A stretch of DNA of 64,000 nt from an uncultured Clostridia bacterium. GTDB taxonomy: Bacteria; Bacillota; Clostridia; Christensenellales; Borkfalkiaceae. Positions within the stretch are counted from its first letter, which is position 1, and each line of letters starts with the position of its first letter. The notes under the pieces are model-generated. The model was not told where the DNA came from and did not search any database. It worked only from the letters and a program-made list of their open reading frames with translations. Below are positions 54,501 to 61,575 of the stretch, piece after piece. Position numbers and translations under genes: made by a program. The DNA lies in NCBI GenBank assembly GCA_934271275.1, contig CAKQRD010000003.1, forward strand, positions 62,001 through 126,000, written 5' to 3'.

Positions 54501-55804
54501 CATCGCTTATTGCGGCGGGTGCGGAAAAAGGCGAATACAAGTGCGGTGCGGATACGATCGTTTTCGACGGTTTCGGTAATGCGAAAAAGGGCGTAGAAAC
54601 GCATACGTATTTTGTCAACGGAGCGGGCATCGTCGTTATGGATAACAACGTCGGTTATAAACTCAACGCCGAAAATGCAACTTGCGAACAGCTTGCTTCC
54701 GACGGAAAGGCAGGTAACTATACGCAGTTCGGAAACGATAAGTATACGCTTGTCATCGACGGCTTCGGCGGTGCAACCATAACGTATAAGTCGTCGTACG
54801 GTTCGCCGAGCGTGTATTCGGGACTTTATACGATTTCATCGGGTAAACTCACTATAACCAAAACTTCTTACACTTATAATAAGACCTACACGATTGAAGA
54901 AGAAGGTAAAGTTCTGGTAAGCACGGATAATAAGGTAGTATTCACCGTAAACGGACATGTTATTGAAAGTAAGATAGAAGAATTTGTCGGAGAATACGAA
55001 AACGGTTCTGTCGTTATAAAGATTACCGTATCGAACGGTACGCCCTCCGTTGTTATAAACGGCGAAAACGCAACGAGCGTTAAAGCAAATTATAACGGTA
55101 CTTTAATTACTTTTGCGGCAAAAGACTTTGATTCTGCAGCTTTCCCAAGTACGAAGATTTATTCGTGGTCTGCAAAGCTGGCGGAAGGTAATCTTGTCGT
55201 AACGCATGAGTGTATTAAAGGAATGGACGAATACGGCGAAGATTTTGAGTACGAAACGAAGGTTGCTACCTACACGAAAAAAACCGCTTCTACGGAGACC
55301 GACGGATTAGAAGGAACTTATAAAGCGGGCGGTAACGTAATTACCCTTGACGGAAAAGGTAACGGCACATATAACAACGGAACAGAATATCCTTTTACCT
55401 ACTCTGGCACAGGTAATGTTAAGAAGGTTTCTAATTTTGCCGGTTATGATGACGGTGAGAATACCATAACCGTTGTTGACGGTAACATTAAAGTGCATTT
55501 TTCCGGCTCGTATGGCGATGATGTTTATAATGCAGTGTTTACAAAGCAGGCTGATACTGACGGCTTGGAGGGCACTTATAAAGCCGGTAGCAACGTCTTA
55601 ACTCTTGACGGAAAAGGCAACGGTACTTATAACGGAACGGCGTTTACTTATACGGGTGCAGGTAATAACAAAAAGGTTTCTGACTTTGGCGTGTTTACCG
55701 ATGGTGAAAATGCATTTACGGTCAATGATGACGGAAGTCTTCAGTTGCATTTATCGGGCGACTACGGTGACAATGTTTACAATGCTAAATTTGTTAAACA
55801 GTAA
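51542..55804 (+). CDS. Large surface lipoprotein D with InlB-type and GxW/Y repeats
   Basis: A 1420-aa predicted lipoprotein (lipobox FSAC, Cys27). Residues ~45-320 hold four tandem InlB B-type repeats of ~68 residues, each ending in a GWF/GWY...F/FD...VTY/VT-A-KW pattern; two weaker copies occur near 630 and 670-730. Between and after them are units starting YGIWRG, VGTFTT, KGVWSG, VGAWIL, AGNYTQ, VGEYEN and two nearly identical GLEGTYKAG modules at the C-terminus. Turns read FDGFGNA, IDGFGGA and LDGKGNG. It lacks the GLUG region of B and C. It has its own promoter with an attenuator-like leader and a strong AGGAGGAG site. Confidence 0.8.
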   Translation: MTKRRTMLVALLAVLAVLFSAVAFSACKKDDSTPGGDNPPIEPPVKYTVTFESDSAIVKTVEIVEGKTLLISDVPATPVKNGYEFDGWFNGSVEFDRSAAVTANVTYAAKWTKLYTVRFVDGEEVVKSATVRDGEKLESSDVPFDPVKSGSIFEGWYNGSAEFDVTAIVTADVTYAAKWDNLLTVKFANGTQTVKVVNVKKGDKLTEKDIPADLAIDGRIFEGWFVGENAFDKNAAITEDVTVTAKWTNVYVVKFVVDGRIVKIATVKDGEKLETSDIPSDPVSDRTFLGWFNGDKQFDPNAVITSGVEYTAVFSNIDEKYYGIWRGETTDDKYNSISVAVVIDAESITVTIGDAPMVADNITYNEEYDSYDFTLNGANYSFGPYLNGYCITSMDDNSLNAMVSKELSTSFGTSKSLVGTFTTESGIEIIINSTFVLIDGEQGLDLRYSEGGYSGASYSFYLGNSSCSIYYSNGWILDLGGVTDNIIVPEPEAKEVAEVFKGVWSGVYESRGQKAVFFMKVTDDSEVYVYTVGLGYSKVGIIIESSDEAFTIWSMDGIVTVSLNDDGSLHYASDGAYGIDVDNVTKEIRLAFEYNYQIVYVATLKDGKVDSDTFGLDDPDVKLGYTFNGWFNDINNEQFNESATYTDNNYFIGAAEQTHYVVKYVNGKDETTKLVPVDNAKLTADLIAQAPATGEGEVFLGWYKGDVKAEAGLKISSDTTFTALSVKESDYVGAWILENKAVMVTIGSDGKASATSANIYARNVDYKFNGETGAIEFRKKSGMVDETWTIVKTVTGVSLTELYYDMDYEACTETYALTALKGTTKVPAATYRADRSSSYIIVGDNAVITKFNNADVFGFITGASATTLTVKYKENAASGWKTVSSVAYTSKNGINFLRLGKLNTDPALYSKDSTVSEWYNSVNRFYLYEHNANGKKVYTVRDTNNHYGYASVNGEVLEGEIITITYELYGGNSTKTKYSVNYKVSGTSLIAAGAEKGEYKCGADTIVFDGFGNAKKGVETHTYFVNGAGIVVMDNNVGYKLNAENATCEQLASDGKAGNYTQFGNDKYTLVIDGFGGATITYKSSYGSPSVYSGLYTISSGKLTITKTSYTYNKTYTIEEEGKVLVSTDNKVVFTVNGHVIESKIEEFVGEYENGSVVIKITVSNGTPSVVINGENATSVKANYNGTLITFAAKDFDSAAFPSTKIYSWSAKLAEGNLVVTHECIKGMDEYGEDFEYETKVATYTKKTASTETDGLEGTYKAGGNVITLDGKGNGTYNNGTEYPFTYSGTGNVKKVSNFAGYDDGENTITVVDGNIKVHFSGSYGDDVYNAVFTKQADTDGLEGTYKAGSNVLTLDGKGNGTYNGTAFTYTGAGNNKKVSDFGVFTDGENAFTVNDDGSLQLHLSGDYGDNVYNAKFVKQ
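55301..55801 (+). repeat. Recent 258-bp tandem duplication in lipoprotein D
   Basis: Unit 1 (55301-55558) and unit 2 (55559-55801) encode two copies of an ~86-residue module starting DGLEGTYKAG. Unit 2 is a few codons shorter and the DNA is still very similar, so the duplication is young compared with the other repeats. Confidence 0.85.
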
Positions 55805-55817
55805 TCAGTAATATCGT

Positions 55818-55860
55818 AAAAAAGAAAAGGAGCTGCAATATTGCCGCCCCTTTTCTTTTT
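55818..55860 (+). terminator. Intrinsic terminator of lipoprotein D
   Basis: AAAAGAAAAGG (55820-55830) pairs with CCTTTTCTTTT (55849-55859) around an inner GCA-ATAT-TGC hairpin and ends in T5, 14 bp after the stop codon. Confidence 0.9.
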
Positions 55861-56010
55861 AATTGACTTTTTAAAAAAAATGTTGTAGGATAATCAAGAG
55901 CTGTTTTTAGAGATTCTCTCTATATTTTGCAAGGTCTTTGCGAAAGCCGTTGAGGGTTGGTGAACGAAGGCGGAGCAGTCAGCAATCGGCGGAGCCGGTT
56001 GCATGTAAAC

Positions 56011-56048
56011 AAAAAAAATCGTTAGACAGAATAACCGATCAAACGATT
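56011..56048 (-). terminator. Second (distal) tRNA-Trp terminator copy
   Basis: Minus-strand stem AAATCGTT.../...AACGATTT followed by T8; it is the diverged duplicate of the proximal terminator at 56142-56178, with two changes inside the loop side (CTGTCT instead of CGGTCG). Confidence 0.75.
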
Positions 56049-56055
56049 TATGCTT

Positions 56056-56085
56056 TTGGCAGGGGAGACGAGGCGCGAACGAAGT
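56056..56085 (-). pseudogene. tRNA-Trp 3'-end remnant
   Basis: About 30 nt on the minus strand match the T-arm, acceptor 3' strand and CCA of the intact tRNA-Trp (identical over the final CGTCTCCCCTGCCA, diverged in the T-stem). The 5' two-thirds of a tRNA are missing, so it cannot be functional. Confidence 0.7.
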
Positions 56086-56141
56086 CCTGCGTAGCCGAAG
56101 GCGGAGCAGTCAGCAATCGGCGGAGACGGTTGCGTGTAAAC

Positions 56142-56178
56142 AAAAAATCGTTCGACCGAATAACCGATCAAACGATTT
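56142..56178 (-). terminator. tRNA-Trp terminator (proximal)
   Basis: Directly after the tRNA on the minus strand: AAATCGTT-TGA...TCG-AACGATTT stem with a closing T6, starting 7 nt beyond the CCA end. Confidence 0.85.
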
Positions 56179-56184
56179 CGTTTC

Positions 56185-56260
56185 TGGCAGGGGAGACGCG
56201 ACTCGAACACGCAACCGGCGGTTTTGGAGACCGCTGCTCTACCAATTGAGCCACTCCCCT
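56185..56260 (-). tRNA. trnW: tRNA-Trp (anticodon CCA)
   Basis: The minus strand folds as a 76-nt cloverleaf with encoded CCA: acceptor AGGGGAG/CTCCCCT, D-arm GCTC-AATTGGTA-GAGC, anticodon arm GCGGT-CTCCAAA-ACCGC with anticodon CCA, T-loop TTCGAGT and discriminator G. It has its own promoter (56303-56275) and terminator. A partial copy of its 3' end lies downstream. Confidence 0.97.
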
Positions 56261-56274
56261 AAAAGAACAGTAAA

Positions 56275-56303
56275 ATTATATAATAAATATCAGATTTAGT
56301 CAA
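56275..56303 (-). promoter_or_regulatory. Promoter of tRNA-Trp
   Basis: On the minus strand TTGACT (56303-56298) and TATAAT (56280-56275) are 17 bp apart, with the tRNA 5' end 15 nt beyond the -10. It lies head to head with the proC leader. Confidence 0.88.
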
Positions 56304-56320
56304 ACAAATTGAGGTATAAA

Positions 56321-57127
56321 ATGAAAAAGAAATTTAAATTAGGCGTCATCGGCGCAGGGTTTATGTCGTCTGCCATTGTAAACGGAGCAATAGGTACGTG
56401 TTATTTGAAAAATACCGACGTTATAGTCAGTGATCCTTCCGAATCCGCGCTTAAAAAAATGGCAGAAAAAGGAGTGCTTGGAACGACTGATAATGCACGC
56501 ATTTTTGACGAGTCGGAATTTGTTCTGTTTGCGGTGAAGCCTCAAACTTTTTCATCGGCGGTTGAGCGTGTGAAAAAGGACGGAGAATATAAAATAATCT
56601 CCATAATGGCGGGCGTAAAAATAGAAAAAATCAGAAAAATTTTCCCGCGTGCCGTCGTCGCAAGATGTATGCCGAATACACCTTGCTCTGTGGGATACGG
56701 AGCGGTCGGAATGGATGTTTCAGGCTTGCAAACGGCTACTGACGCCGAATTTGTAAAGGGGTTGTTCTCCTCCTTTGCGGAGGTTGTTTTAACGCGCGAA
56801 GAGGCTCTTAACGTTATTACCGGCATCAGCGGAAGTGCGCCCGCATATTTTTATCTCTTTTTGAAAGGAGTTATAGATGCGGGGGTGAAGCGAGGGTTAT
56901 CCGAAGAAGAATCGAAAAAACTTGCCGTCAATACTATGATCGGCAGCGGTATGATGGTTAAAAACAATGCGGGCAAATCGCTTGAAGAACTTATAACCGC
57001 CGTTTGCAGTAAAGGCGGCACGACAATAGAGGCGGTAAAGGTTTACGAAAGCAGAGGGCTTTCTGAAATTACCGACGAAGCCGTTGACGCGTGCGTAAGG
57101 CGAGCGGGAGAGTTGGAGAACCTTTAA
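56321..57127 (+). CDS. proC: Pyrroline-5-carboxylate reductase
   Basis: Last step of proline synthesis: reduces pyrroline-5-carboxylate with NAD(P)H. The N-terminal Rossmann motif is GVIGAGFMSSAIVNG, followed by FAVKPQTF, the ARCMPNTPCSVGYGAVGM block, and the C-terminal dimer helix SGSAPAYFYLFLKGVIDAGV and KGGTTIEAVKV. Length 268 aa is normal. I use ATG 56321 (after GAGGTATAAA); the in-frame TTG at 56309 is less likely. Its stop overlaps rnhA by one base. Confidence 0.95.
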   Translation: MKKKFKLGVIGAGFMSSAIVNGAIGTCYLKNTDVIVSDPSESALKKMAEKGVLGTTDNARIFDESEFVLFAVKPQTFSSAVERVKKDGEYKIISIMAGVKIEKIRKIFPRAVVARCMPNTPCSVGYGAVGMDVSGLQTATDAEFVKGLFSSFAEVVLTREEALNVITGISGSAPAYFYLFLKGVIDAGVKRGLSEEESKKLAVNTMIGSGMMVKNNAGKSLEELITAVCSKGGTTIEAVKVYESRGLSEITDEAVDACVRRAGELENL

Positions 57128-57567
57128 TGAAAAAGGTCACTATATATACTGACGGTGCGTGTAGCGGTAACCCGGGAAGCGGCGGTTATTGTGCTATTCT
57201 TATTTATAATGGCGCGGAAAAGGTCGTAAGCGGGAGCGAGTGGTATACGACGAACAACAGAATGGAGCTTTTAGGCGTTATTAAAGGGCTTGAAGCATTG
57301 AAAGAGCCGTGTGAAGTAGACTTATACAGTGATTCGCAATACGTTGTTTCTGCGTTTTCAGAGGGTTGGATTTACGGCTGGAGCAAAAACGGCTGGAAAA
57401 CTTCTGCTAAAAAAGAAGTAAAAAATCCCGACCTCTGGCAAAGACTTTTGGAACTGACAAAGCTTCATAGGGTTAATTTTATTAAGGTAAAAGGTCACGC
57501 CGACAACGAATATAATAATCGTTGCGACGAAATAGCCGTCGGAGAATATAAAAAAATGAAAGCATGA
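57127..57567 (+). CDS. rnhA: Ribonuclease HI
   Basis: Removes RNA from RNA-DNA hybrids during replication and R-loop repair. The catalytic acidic residues are Asp9 (YTDGACSGNPG), Glu47 (NNRMELLGVIKGL) and Asp69 (LYSDSQYV), with the final Asp in GHADNEYNNRCDEIA; these match the Asp10/Glu48/Asp70/Asp134 set of the E. coli enzyme. The basic handle region (YGWSKNGWKTSAKKEV) is present. Length 146 aa is standard. The ATG overlaps the proC TAA, so an upstream start within proC is rejected. Confidence 0.96.
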   Translation: MKKVTIYTDGACSGNPGSGGYCAILIYNGAEKVVSGSEWYTTNNRMELLGVIKGLEALKEPCEVDLYSDSQYVVSAFSEGWIYGWSKNGWKTSAKKEVKNPDLWQRLLELTKLHRVNFIKVKGHADNEYNNRCDEIAVGEYKKMKA

Positions 57568-57660
57568 CAAAAACGCTCAAAAGTATGGATTTTTATAACA
57601 TTATTTGTCTGATCGGGTTATAACGCGGATAAGTTTAAAACCCCGTAATATAATATAAAT

Positions 57661-58578
57661 ATGGGAAAGAAAGGGATGAACGTTTTAAAAAACGTTTTGA
57701 GCGTTATTTTTATTTCGCTTAACGGCTTAACCGGCGTAATATTTGCGGTGTTATATCTGGAAACGTTTGCAGGCGGGTTTGTGGCGGAATATTTTGACGT
57801 TGTGCTGACTGTTTCTGTGGTTTTGATAACGGTTCTGACAATGCTTACCATAGCCTTTTTAAGGCATTCGGAGAGTTTTCTATATAGGCTTTTTTTGATA
57901 ACGGTGATTACCGTAACGGCTGTTGTAGCTACGTTGTACGGGTTAAAGGTTTCCGGTTTTTTGGATAAAACAAACAGCGTGGAAGACCTGCGCGCGTACG
58001 TTTCTTCGTTTGGTGAAAACGCGGCGATTATATTTACCTTATTACAGTTTTTACAAGTCGTAGTGTTGCCGATACCCGCGTTTATAACGGTGGCTGCGGG
58101 CGTCGTCTTGTTCGGAGCGTTTAAGGGTGCTGTTTTAAGTTGTATAGGTATAATAATCGGGTCTGTTGCGGCGTTTTTTATAGGCAGAGTTTTCGGCTAT
58201 CGTGTGGCTAAATGGCTGGTCGGTAAGGAGAGCCTTGATAAAGGGCTGAAAACCATAAAAGGCAAGGATAGAATTATTCTGACGTTTATGTTCCTTTTTC
58301 CGTTTTTTCCCGATGACGTTTTGTGTTTCGTTGCAGGGATAACGACGATGAGTCCGTTATTCTTTTTGATAATGATTTTCATTACGCGGATAATTTCCGT
58401 ATTTGCCACTTGTTATTCCCTGAATAACAGCATTATACCATACGACACTTGGTGGGGAATTCTTTTATGGATATTGTTCTTTGCGTTGACGGTCGTTTTA
58501 ACAGTGTTGATTTACAAAAAAGGAGACAAGATGGAGGCGTTTTTCGCGAAAAGAAAGAAATCTACAAAATGTAAGTAA
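57661..58578 (+). CDS. TVP38/TMEM64-family membrane protein (DedA-like)
   Basis: Integral membrane protein of the VTT (SNARE-associated Golgi) superfamily, whose members include lipid scramblase or transporter-like proteins. Two or three N-terminal helices lead to the VTT core: PIPAFITVAAGVVLFGAFKGAVLSCIGIIIGSVAAFFIGR, with the re-entrant-loop pattern, then FLFPFFPDDVLCFVAGITTMS and two more helices. Length 305 aa. The exact substrate is unknown. The ribosome site is weak; TATAAT lies just 5 nt before the ATG, and an ATG at 57676 is an alternative start. Confidence 0.85.
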   Translation: MGKKGMNVLKNVLSVIFISLNGLTGVIFAVLYLETFAGGFVAEYFDVVLTVSVVLITVLTMLTIAFLRHSESFLYRLFLITVITVTAVVATLYGLKVSGFLDKTNSVEDLRAYVSSFGENAAIIFTLLQFLQVVVLPIPAFITVAAGVVLFGAFKGAVLSCIGIIIGSVAAFFIGRVFGYRVAKWLVGKESLDKGLKTIKGKDRIILTFMFLFPFFPDDVLCFVAGITTMSPLFFLIMIFITRIISVFATCYSLNNSIIPYDTWWGILLWILFFALTVVLTVLIYKKGDKMEAFFAKRKKSTKCK

Positions 58579-58646
58579 ATTACTTATGATTTATAATTAG
58601 ATTATGTCACACATAATTACAGTTTTATATTTTTTGAGGAATACAG

Positions 58647-59399
58647 ATGAAAATACTTATATGTAACGACGACGGTATTGAAAGCGGCGGAATCAAATCA
58701 CTTGCGGAAAAATTTAGCGAAAGACACGAGGTTCTGGTCGTTGCTCCCGACGGCAACAGATCGTGTTGCTCTCATACGCTTACGCTTAACGCGCCTATAA
58801 AAATCGTTGAAAAAAATGAGAAAAAATACAGGGCGTACGTTATATCGGGTTATCCCGTGGACTGCGTTAAAGTGGGGTTTCATTTTATAAAGGACTTCGT
58901 TCCCGACGTCGTGGTCGCGGGGATAAACAAAGCGCACAACCTCGGAACTGACGTTATGTATTCCGGTACGGTTGCGATAGCTTTGGAGGCTTCTTATTTC
59001 GGAGTGTCCGCCTTTGCGTTCTCGTCTTACTCTCACGAAGAAATTGATTTCGGAAAATTTGCCGATATTGCAATAGAAATCGTTGAAAAACTTACTCCGT
59101 TATCCCTGTGCGCTCAGGTGTGGAACGTTAATTTTCCTCGTGAAAATGATACGATTAAGGGGATTAGGCTTTGTAAACTCGGTAAATACGTTTATGACGA
59201 TAAGTACGTCGAGTCTGACGAGGGCGGGTACGTTCTGAAAAGTTCCGAAGCGATACCCGATACGGAAGATCGAGATACGGACGTTTGGCTTGTGAACGAA
59301 GGGTACGTTACGATAACTCCGTTAAAAGCGGACGTTACCGATAACGAAACGCTTTATAATACTATAAAGAATAAAATTGATTCAGAGATAGCGATATGA
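58647..59399 (+). CDS. surE: 5'/3'-nucleotidase SurE
   Basis: Dephosphorylates nucleoside monophosphates and short polyphosphates, mainly under stress or in stationary phase. The metal site is Asp8-Asp9 in ICNDDGIESGG, with Asn/Ser residues in APDGNRSCCSHTLT and Asn in GINKAHNLGTDVMYSGTVAIA; SGYPVDCVKVG is also family-specific. Length 250 aa is normal. TTGAGGAATA before the ATG serves as ribosome site. Two palindromes lie in the 68 bp upstream. Its stop overlaps the next gene (ATGA). Confidence 0.95.
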   Translation: MKILICNDDGIESGGIKSLAEKFSERHEVLVVAPDGNRSCCSHTLTLNAPIKIVEKNEKKYRAYVISGYPVDCVKVGFHFIKDFVPDVVVAGINKAHNLGTDVMYSGTVAIALEASYFGVSAFAFSSYSHEEIDFGKFADIAIEIVEKLTPLSLCAQVWNVNFPRENDTIKGIRLCKLGKYVYDDKYVESDEGGYVLKSSEAIPDTEDRDTDVWLVNEGYVTITPLKADVTDNETLYNTIKNKIDSEIAI

Positions 59400-60619
59400 A
59401 AAAGGTTTTGGTCGTCGGCGGTGGTGCGGCGGGTATGATGGCTGCGTTTTTTGCCGCAGAAAACGGTAACGAAGTCGTCCTTGCAGAAAAAAACGAGAAG
59501 CTCGGAAAAAAGATTTACATAACCGGAAAAGGACGGTGCAACCTGACGAACGACGTGCCGGTAGCGGAGTTTTTCGGGAACGTCGTTAATAATCCTAAAT
59601 TTTTGTACGGAAGCATATATTCGTTTTCGCCCGAAAACGTATGCGCTTTTTTTGAAAAGCGCGGTCTGACGCTAAAAACGGAGCGCGGAAACAGAGTTTT
59701 TCCCGCAAGCGATAAAGCGAGCGACGTGACGAAAACCTTGGAAAAGGCGTTGCGTTCGGCAGGCGTTCGGATAATTCTTGAAACGGAAATAGTAGCTGTT
59801 TCCGTGAATGACGGTGCAGTTAACGGAGCCGTAACCCGAAAAAACGAATTTTTAGAAGCCGATTCGGTGATTATTTGCACGGGCGGGGCGTCGTATCCGT
59901 TGACCGGTAGTACGGGGGACGGATATGAGTTTGCAAAAGCTTGCGGTCACTCGATTGTATCTCCCAAACCGGCTCTTGTCGGAATAGAGCTTAAAGGCAG
60001 AGATTTTCTTCCCTTGCAGGGGTTATCGCTTAAAAACGTACGATTAACGGTTTTTGACGGGAATAAAAAAATATTCGGTGATTTCGGAGAAATGCTTTTT
60101 ACTCATTACGGAATTTCCGGACCGATAGTTTTGACCTGCTCGTCTTACGTCAATCGTCTCAATCTCGAAAAACTGACTGCTTCCGTGGATTTAAAGCCCG
60201 TACTTACGGATGAAGTGCTTGATAACAGGCTTTTGCGTGAGTTCGCGGAGAACAGAACGAAAACGATTTCCGCGGTCGTTCGCTCGCTCGTACCGTCTAC
60301 GCTCGTGGAACTTATCGTTAAACGTTCCCGAACACCTTCCGCAAAGATTTGCGCGGAAATTACGAAGGAAGAACGAAAACGAATTATTTTCACCCTTAAA
60401 AACCTGACCTTCCGGATAAAAGCTTTGCGCCCGTTGGAAGAAGCGATCGTGACGTCCGGCGGCGTAAGCGTTTCGGAGGTGAATCCTAAGACGATGGAAA
60501 GTAAAAAGGTTAAGGGATTATTTTTTGCCGGTGAGGTTTTAGACGTGGATTGTCTGACGGGCGGCTTTAATTTGCAAGCTGCGTTTTCTACCGGATACGT
60601 TGCGGGTAAAAATGCCTGA
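59396..60619 (+). CDS. FAD-dependent oxidoreductase, HI0933/YhiN family
   Basis: Predicted flavoprotein: N-terminal dinucleotide-binding GGGAAGMMAAFFAAENG, the family signature GKKIYITGKGRCNLTND, and the C-terminal FAD-contact GEVLDVDCLTGGFNLQAAFSTGYVAG. Length 407 aa is typical. Members are sometimes called BaiN-like, after one bile-acid enzyme, but most have no proven substrate and this gene order (before cmk) is the common housekeeping one in Clostridia. It overlaps surE by 4 bp. Confidence 0.92.
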   Translation: MKKVLVVGGGAAGMMAAFFAAENGNEVVLAEKNEKLGKKIYITGKGRCNLTNDVPVAEFFGNVVNNPKFLYGSIYSFSPENVCAFFEKRGLTLKTERGNRVFPASDKASDVTKTLEKALRSAGVRIILETEIVAVSVNDGAVNGAVTRKNEFLEADSVIICTGGASYPLTGSTGDGYEFAKACGHSIVSPKPALVGIELKGRDFLPLQGLSLKNVRLTVFDGNKKIFGDFGEMLFTHYGISGPIVLTCSSYVNRLNLEKLTASVDLKPVLTDEVLDNRLLREFAENRTKTISAVVRSLVPSTLVELIVKRSRTPSAKICAEITKEERKRIIFTLKNLTFRIKALRPLEEAIVTSGGVSVSEVNPKTMESKKVKGLFFAGEVLDVDCLTGGFNLQAAFSTGYVAGKNA

Positions 60620-60666
60620 ACACGGCAAAAATAACCTCTTTGTCTAAATTTTATAGCTATTTTCCG

Positions 60667-60695
60667 TTGTATCCTGCACGTTTTTGTGGTAAAAT
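60667..60695 (+). promoter_or_regulatory. Promoter upstream of cmk
   Basis: TTGTAT (60667-60672) and TAAAAT (60690-60695) with 17-bp spacing, about 135 bp before the cmk ATG; the leader has no obvious terminator. Confidence 0.65.
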
Positions 60696-60829
60696 ATTTC
60701 GGTAAGAACGAAAAAGCGGTTTTGCCTTTTTCTAACGGTTGTTTTACCGAAGCGGTAAGCTTGCGACGAAATTTGTTTTTGTGTTTAGATTTTTTGGTTT
60801 TTATTGAATAAAACAGGGGTATATATAAT

Positions 60830-61492
60830 ATGGATAAAAAAATAACGATAGCTCTCGACGGGCCTTCGGGGAGCGGTAAAAGCACCGTTGCCAAAAGGAT
60901 TTCGCAGGAACTGGATATACTTTATCTCGATACGGGCGCGATGTACAGAGCCGTCGCTCTCGAAGCGTTAAAACGAGGGGTGGATACTTTCAACGAGTCG
61001 GGAATTTCCGAATTTATAGATAATATCGACCTTGAAATAAAATATATGGACGGGACGCAACATACGTTTCTGGACGGAGAAGACGTATCAGAAAAAATTC
61101 GCGAGCCGCAGGTTTCTATGGCGGCTTCAAACGTTTCGAGCCTTAAATGCGTAAGGCTTAAAATGGTCGATATGCAAAGAAAAATTGCGGCAAATTCTTC
61201 GTGCGTTCTTGACGGGCGCGACATAGGTTCGTTCGTTTTGCCGAATGCCGATTATAAGTTTTTCGTTACGGCAAGCGTGGACGTAAGAGCGGACAGAAGA
61301 TACAAGGAGCTTTCTTTGAAAGGACATAAGGTAGATTTCGACGAACTTAAAGCGGAAATAGAACAGCGCGATTATAACGACAGGAACAGAGATTTCGCGC
61401 CGCTCATTCAGGCCGAGGACGCTGTTTTGATAGATACTTCGTTTATGACCGTTAGTCAGGTCGTAGGAAAAATTTTATCTTATATAAAATAG
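60830..61492 (+). CDS. cmk: Cytidylate kinase
   Basis: Phosphorylates CMP and dCMP with ATP. The P-loop is ALDGPSGSGKSTVAKR, followed by YLDTGAMYRAVA, the CMP-binding insert, LDGRDIGSFVLPNADYKFFVTAS and the lid RDYNDRNRDFAPL. Length 220 aa is normal. The -10-like TATATAAT directly before the ATG overlaps a weak AGGGG site. It starts the cmk-plsC-ispH/rpsA run found in many Clostridia. Confidence 0.96.
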   Translation: MDKKITIALDGPSGSGKSTVAKRISQELDILYLDTGAMYRAVALEALKRGVDTFNESGISEFIDNIDLEIKYMDGTQHTFLDGEDVSEKIREPQVSMAASNVSSLKCVRLKMVDMQRKIAANSSCVLDGRDIGSFVLPNADYKFFVTASVDVRADRRYKELSLKGHKVDFDELKAEIEQRDYNDRNRDFAPLIQAEDAVLIDTSFMTVSQVVGKILSYIK

Positions 61493-61575
61493 CTTTCGGG
61501 CGGAAACTTTGAGCTTTGTTCTTAATAAAGTTTTTGCTAAGTTATTAAATTAGCGTTTTTGTCAGGTGGTCGGGG

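Larger units (their letters stand above)
55965..56214 (-). repeat. Tandem ~130-bp direct repeat containing tRNA-Trp 3' end and terminator
   Basis: Unit 1 starts at 55965 and unit 2 at 56095 (both CGAAGGCGGAGCAGTCAG). Read on the minus strand each unit carries the 3' end of a tRNA with CCA, a terminator hairpin, and a conserved ~45-nt GC-rich tail. The intact tRNA-Trp continues from unit 2 only. The copies differ at scattered positions and by small indels, so the duplication is not brand new. Apart from this, 55861-55964 holds nothing I can name. Confidence 0.8.

Noticed and set aside
56056..56094. A second tRNA gene
   Set aside because: Only the T-arm, acceptor strand and CCA are present; no D-arm or anticodon arm can be formed.
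55938..56249. 103-codon plus-strand ORF
   Set aside because: It runs antisense through the tRNA-Trp and its duplicated 3' region; the repeated peptide only reflects the DNA repeat.
22084..56260. Prophage or insertion sequence as carrier of the accessory region
   Set aside because: No integrase, transposase, phage structural gene or terminal inverted repeats found; only the duplicated tRNA end hints at past mobility.
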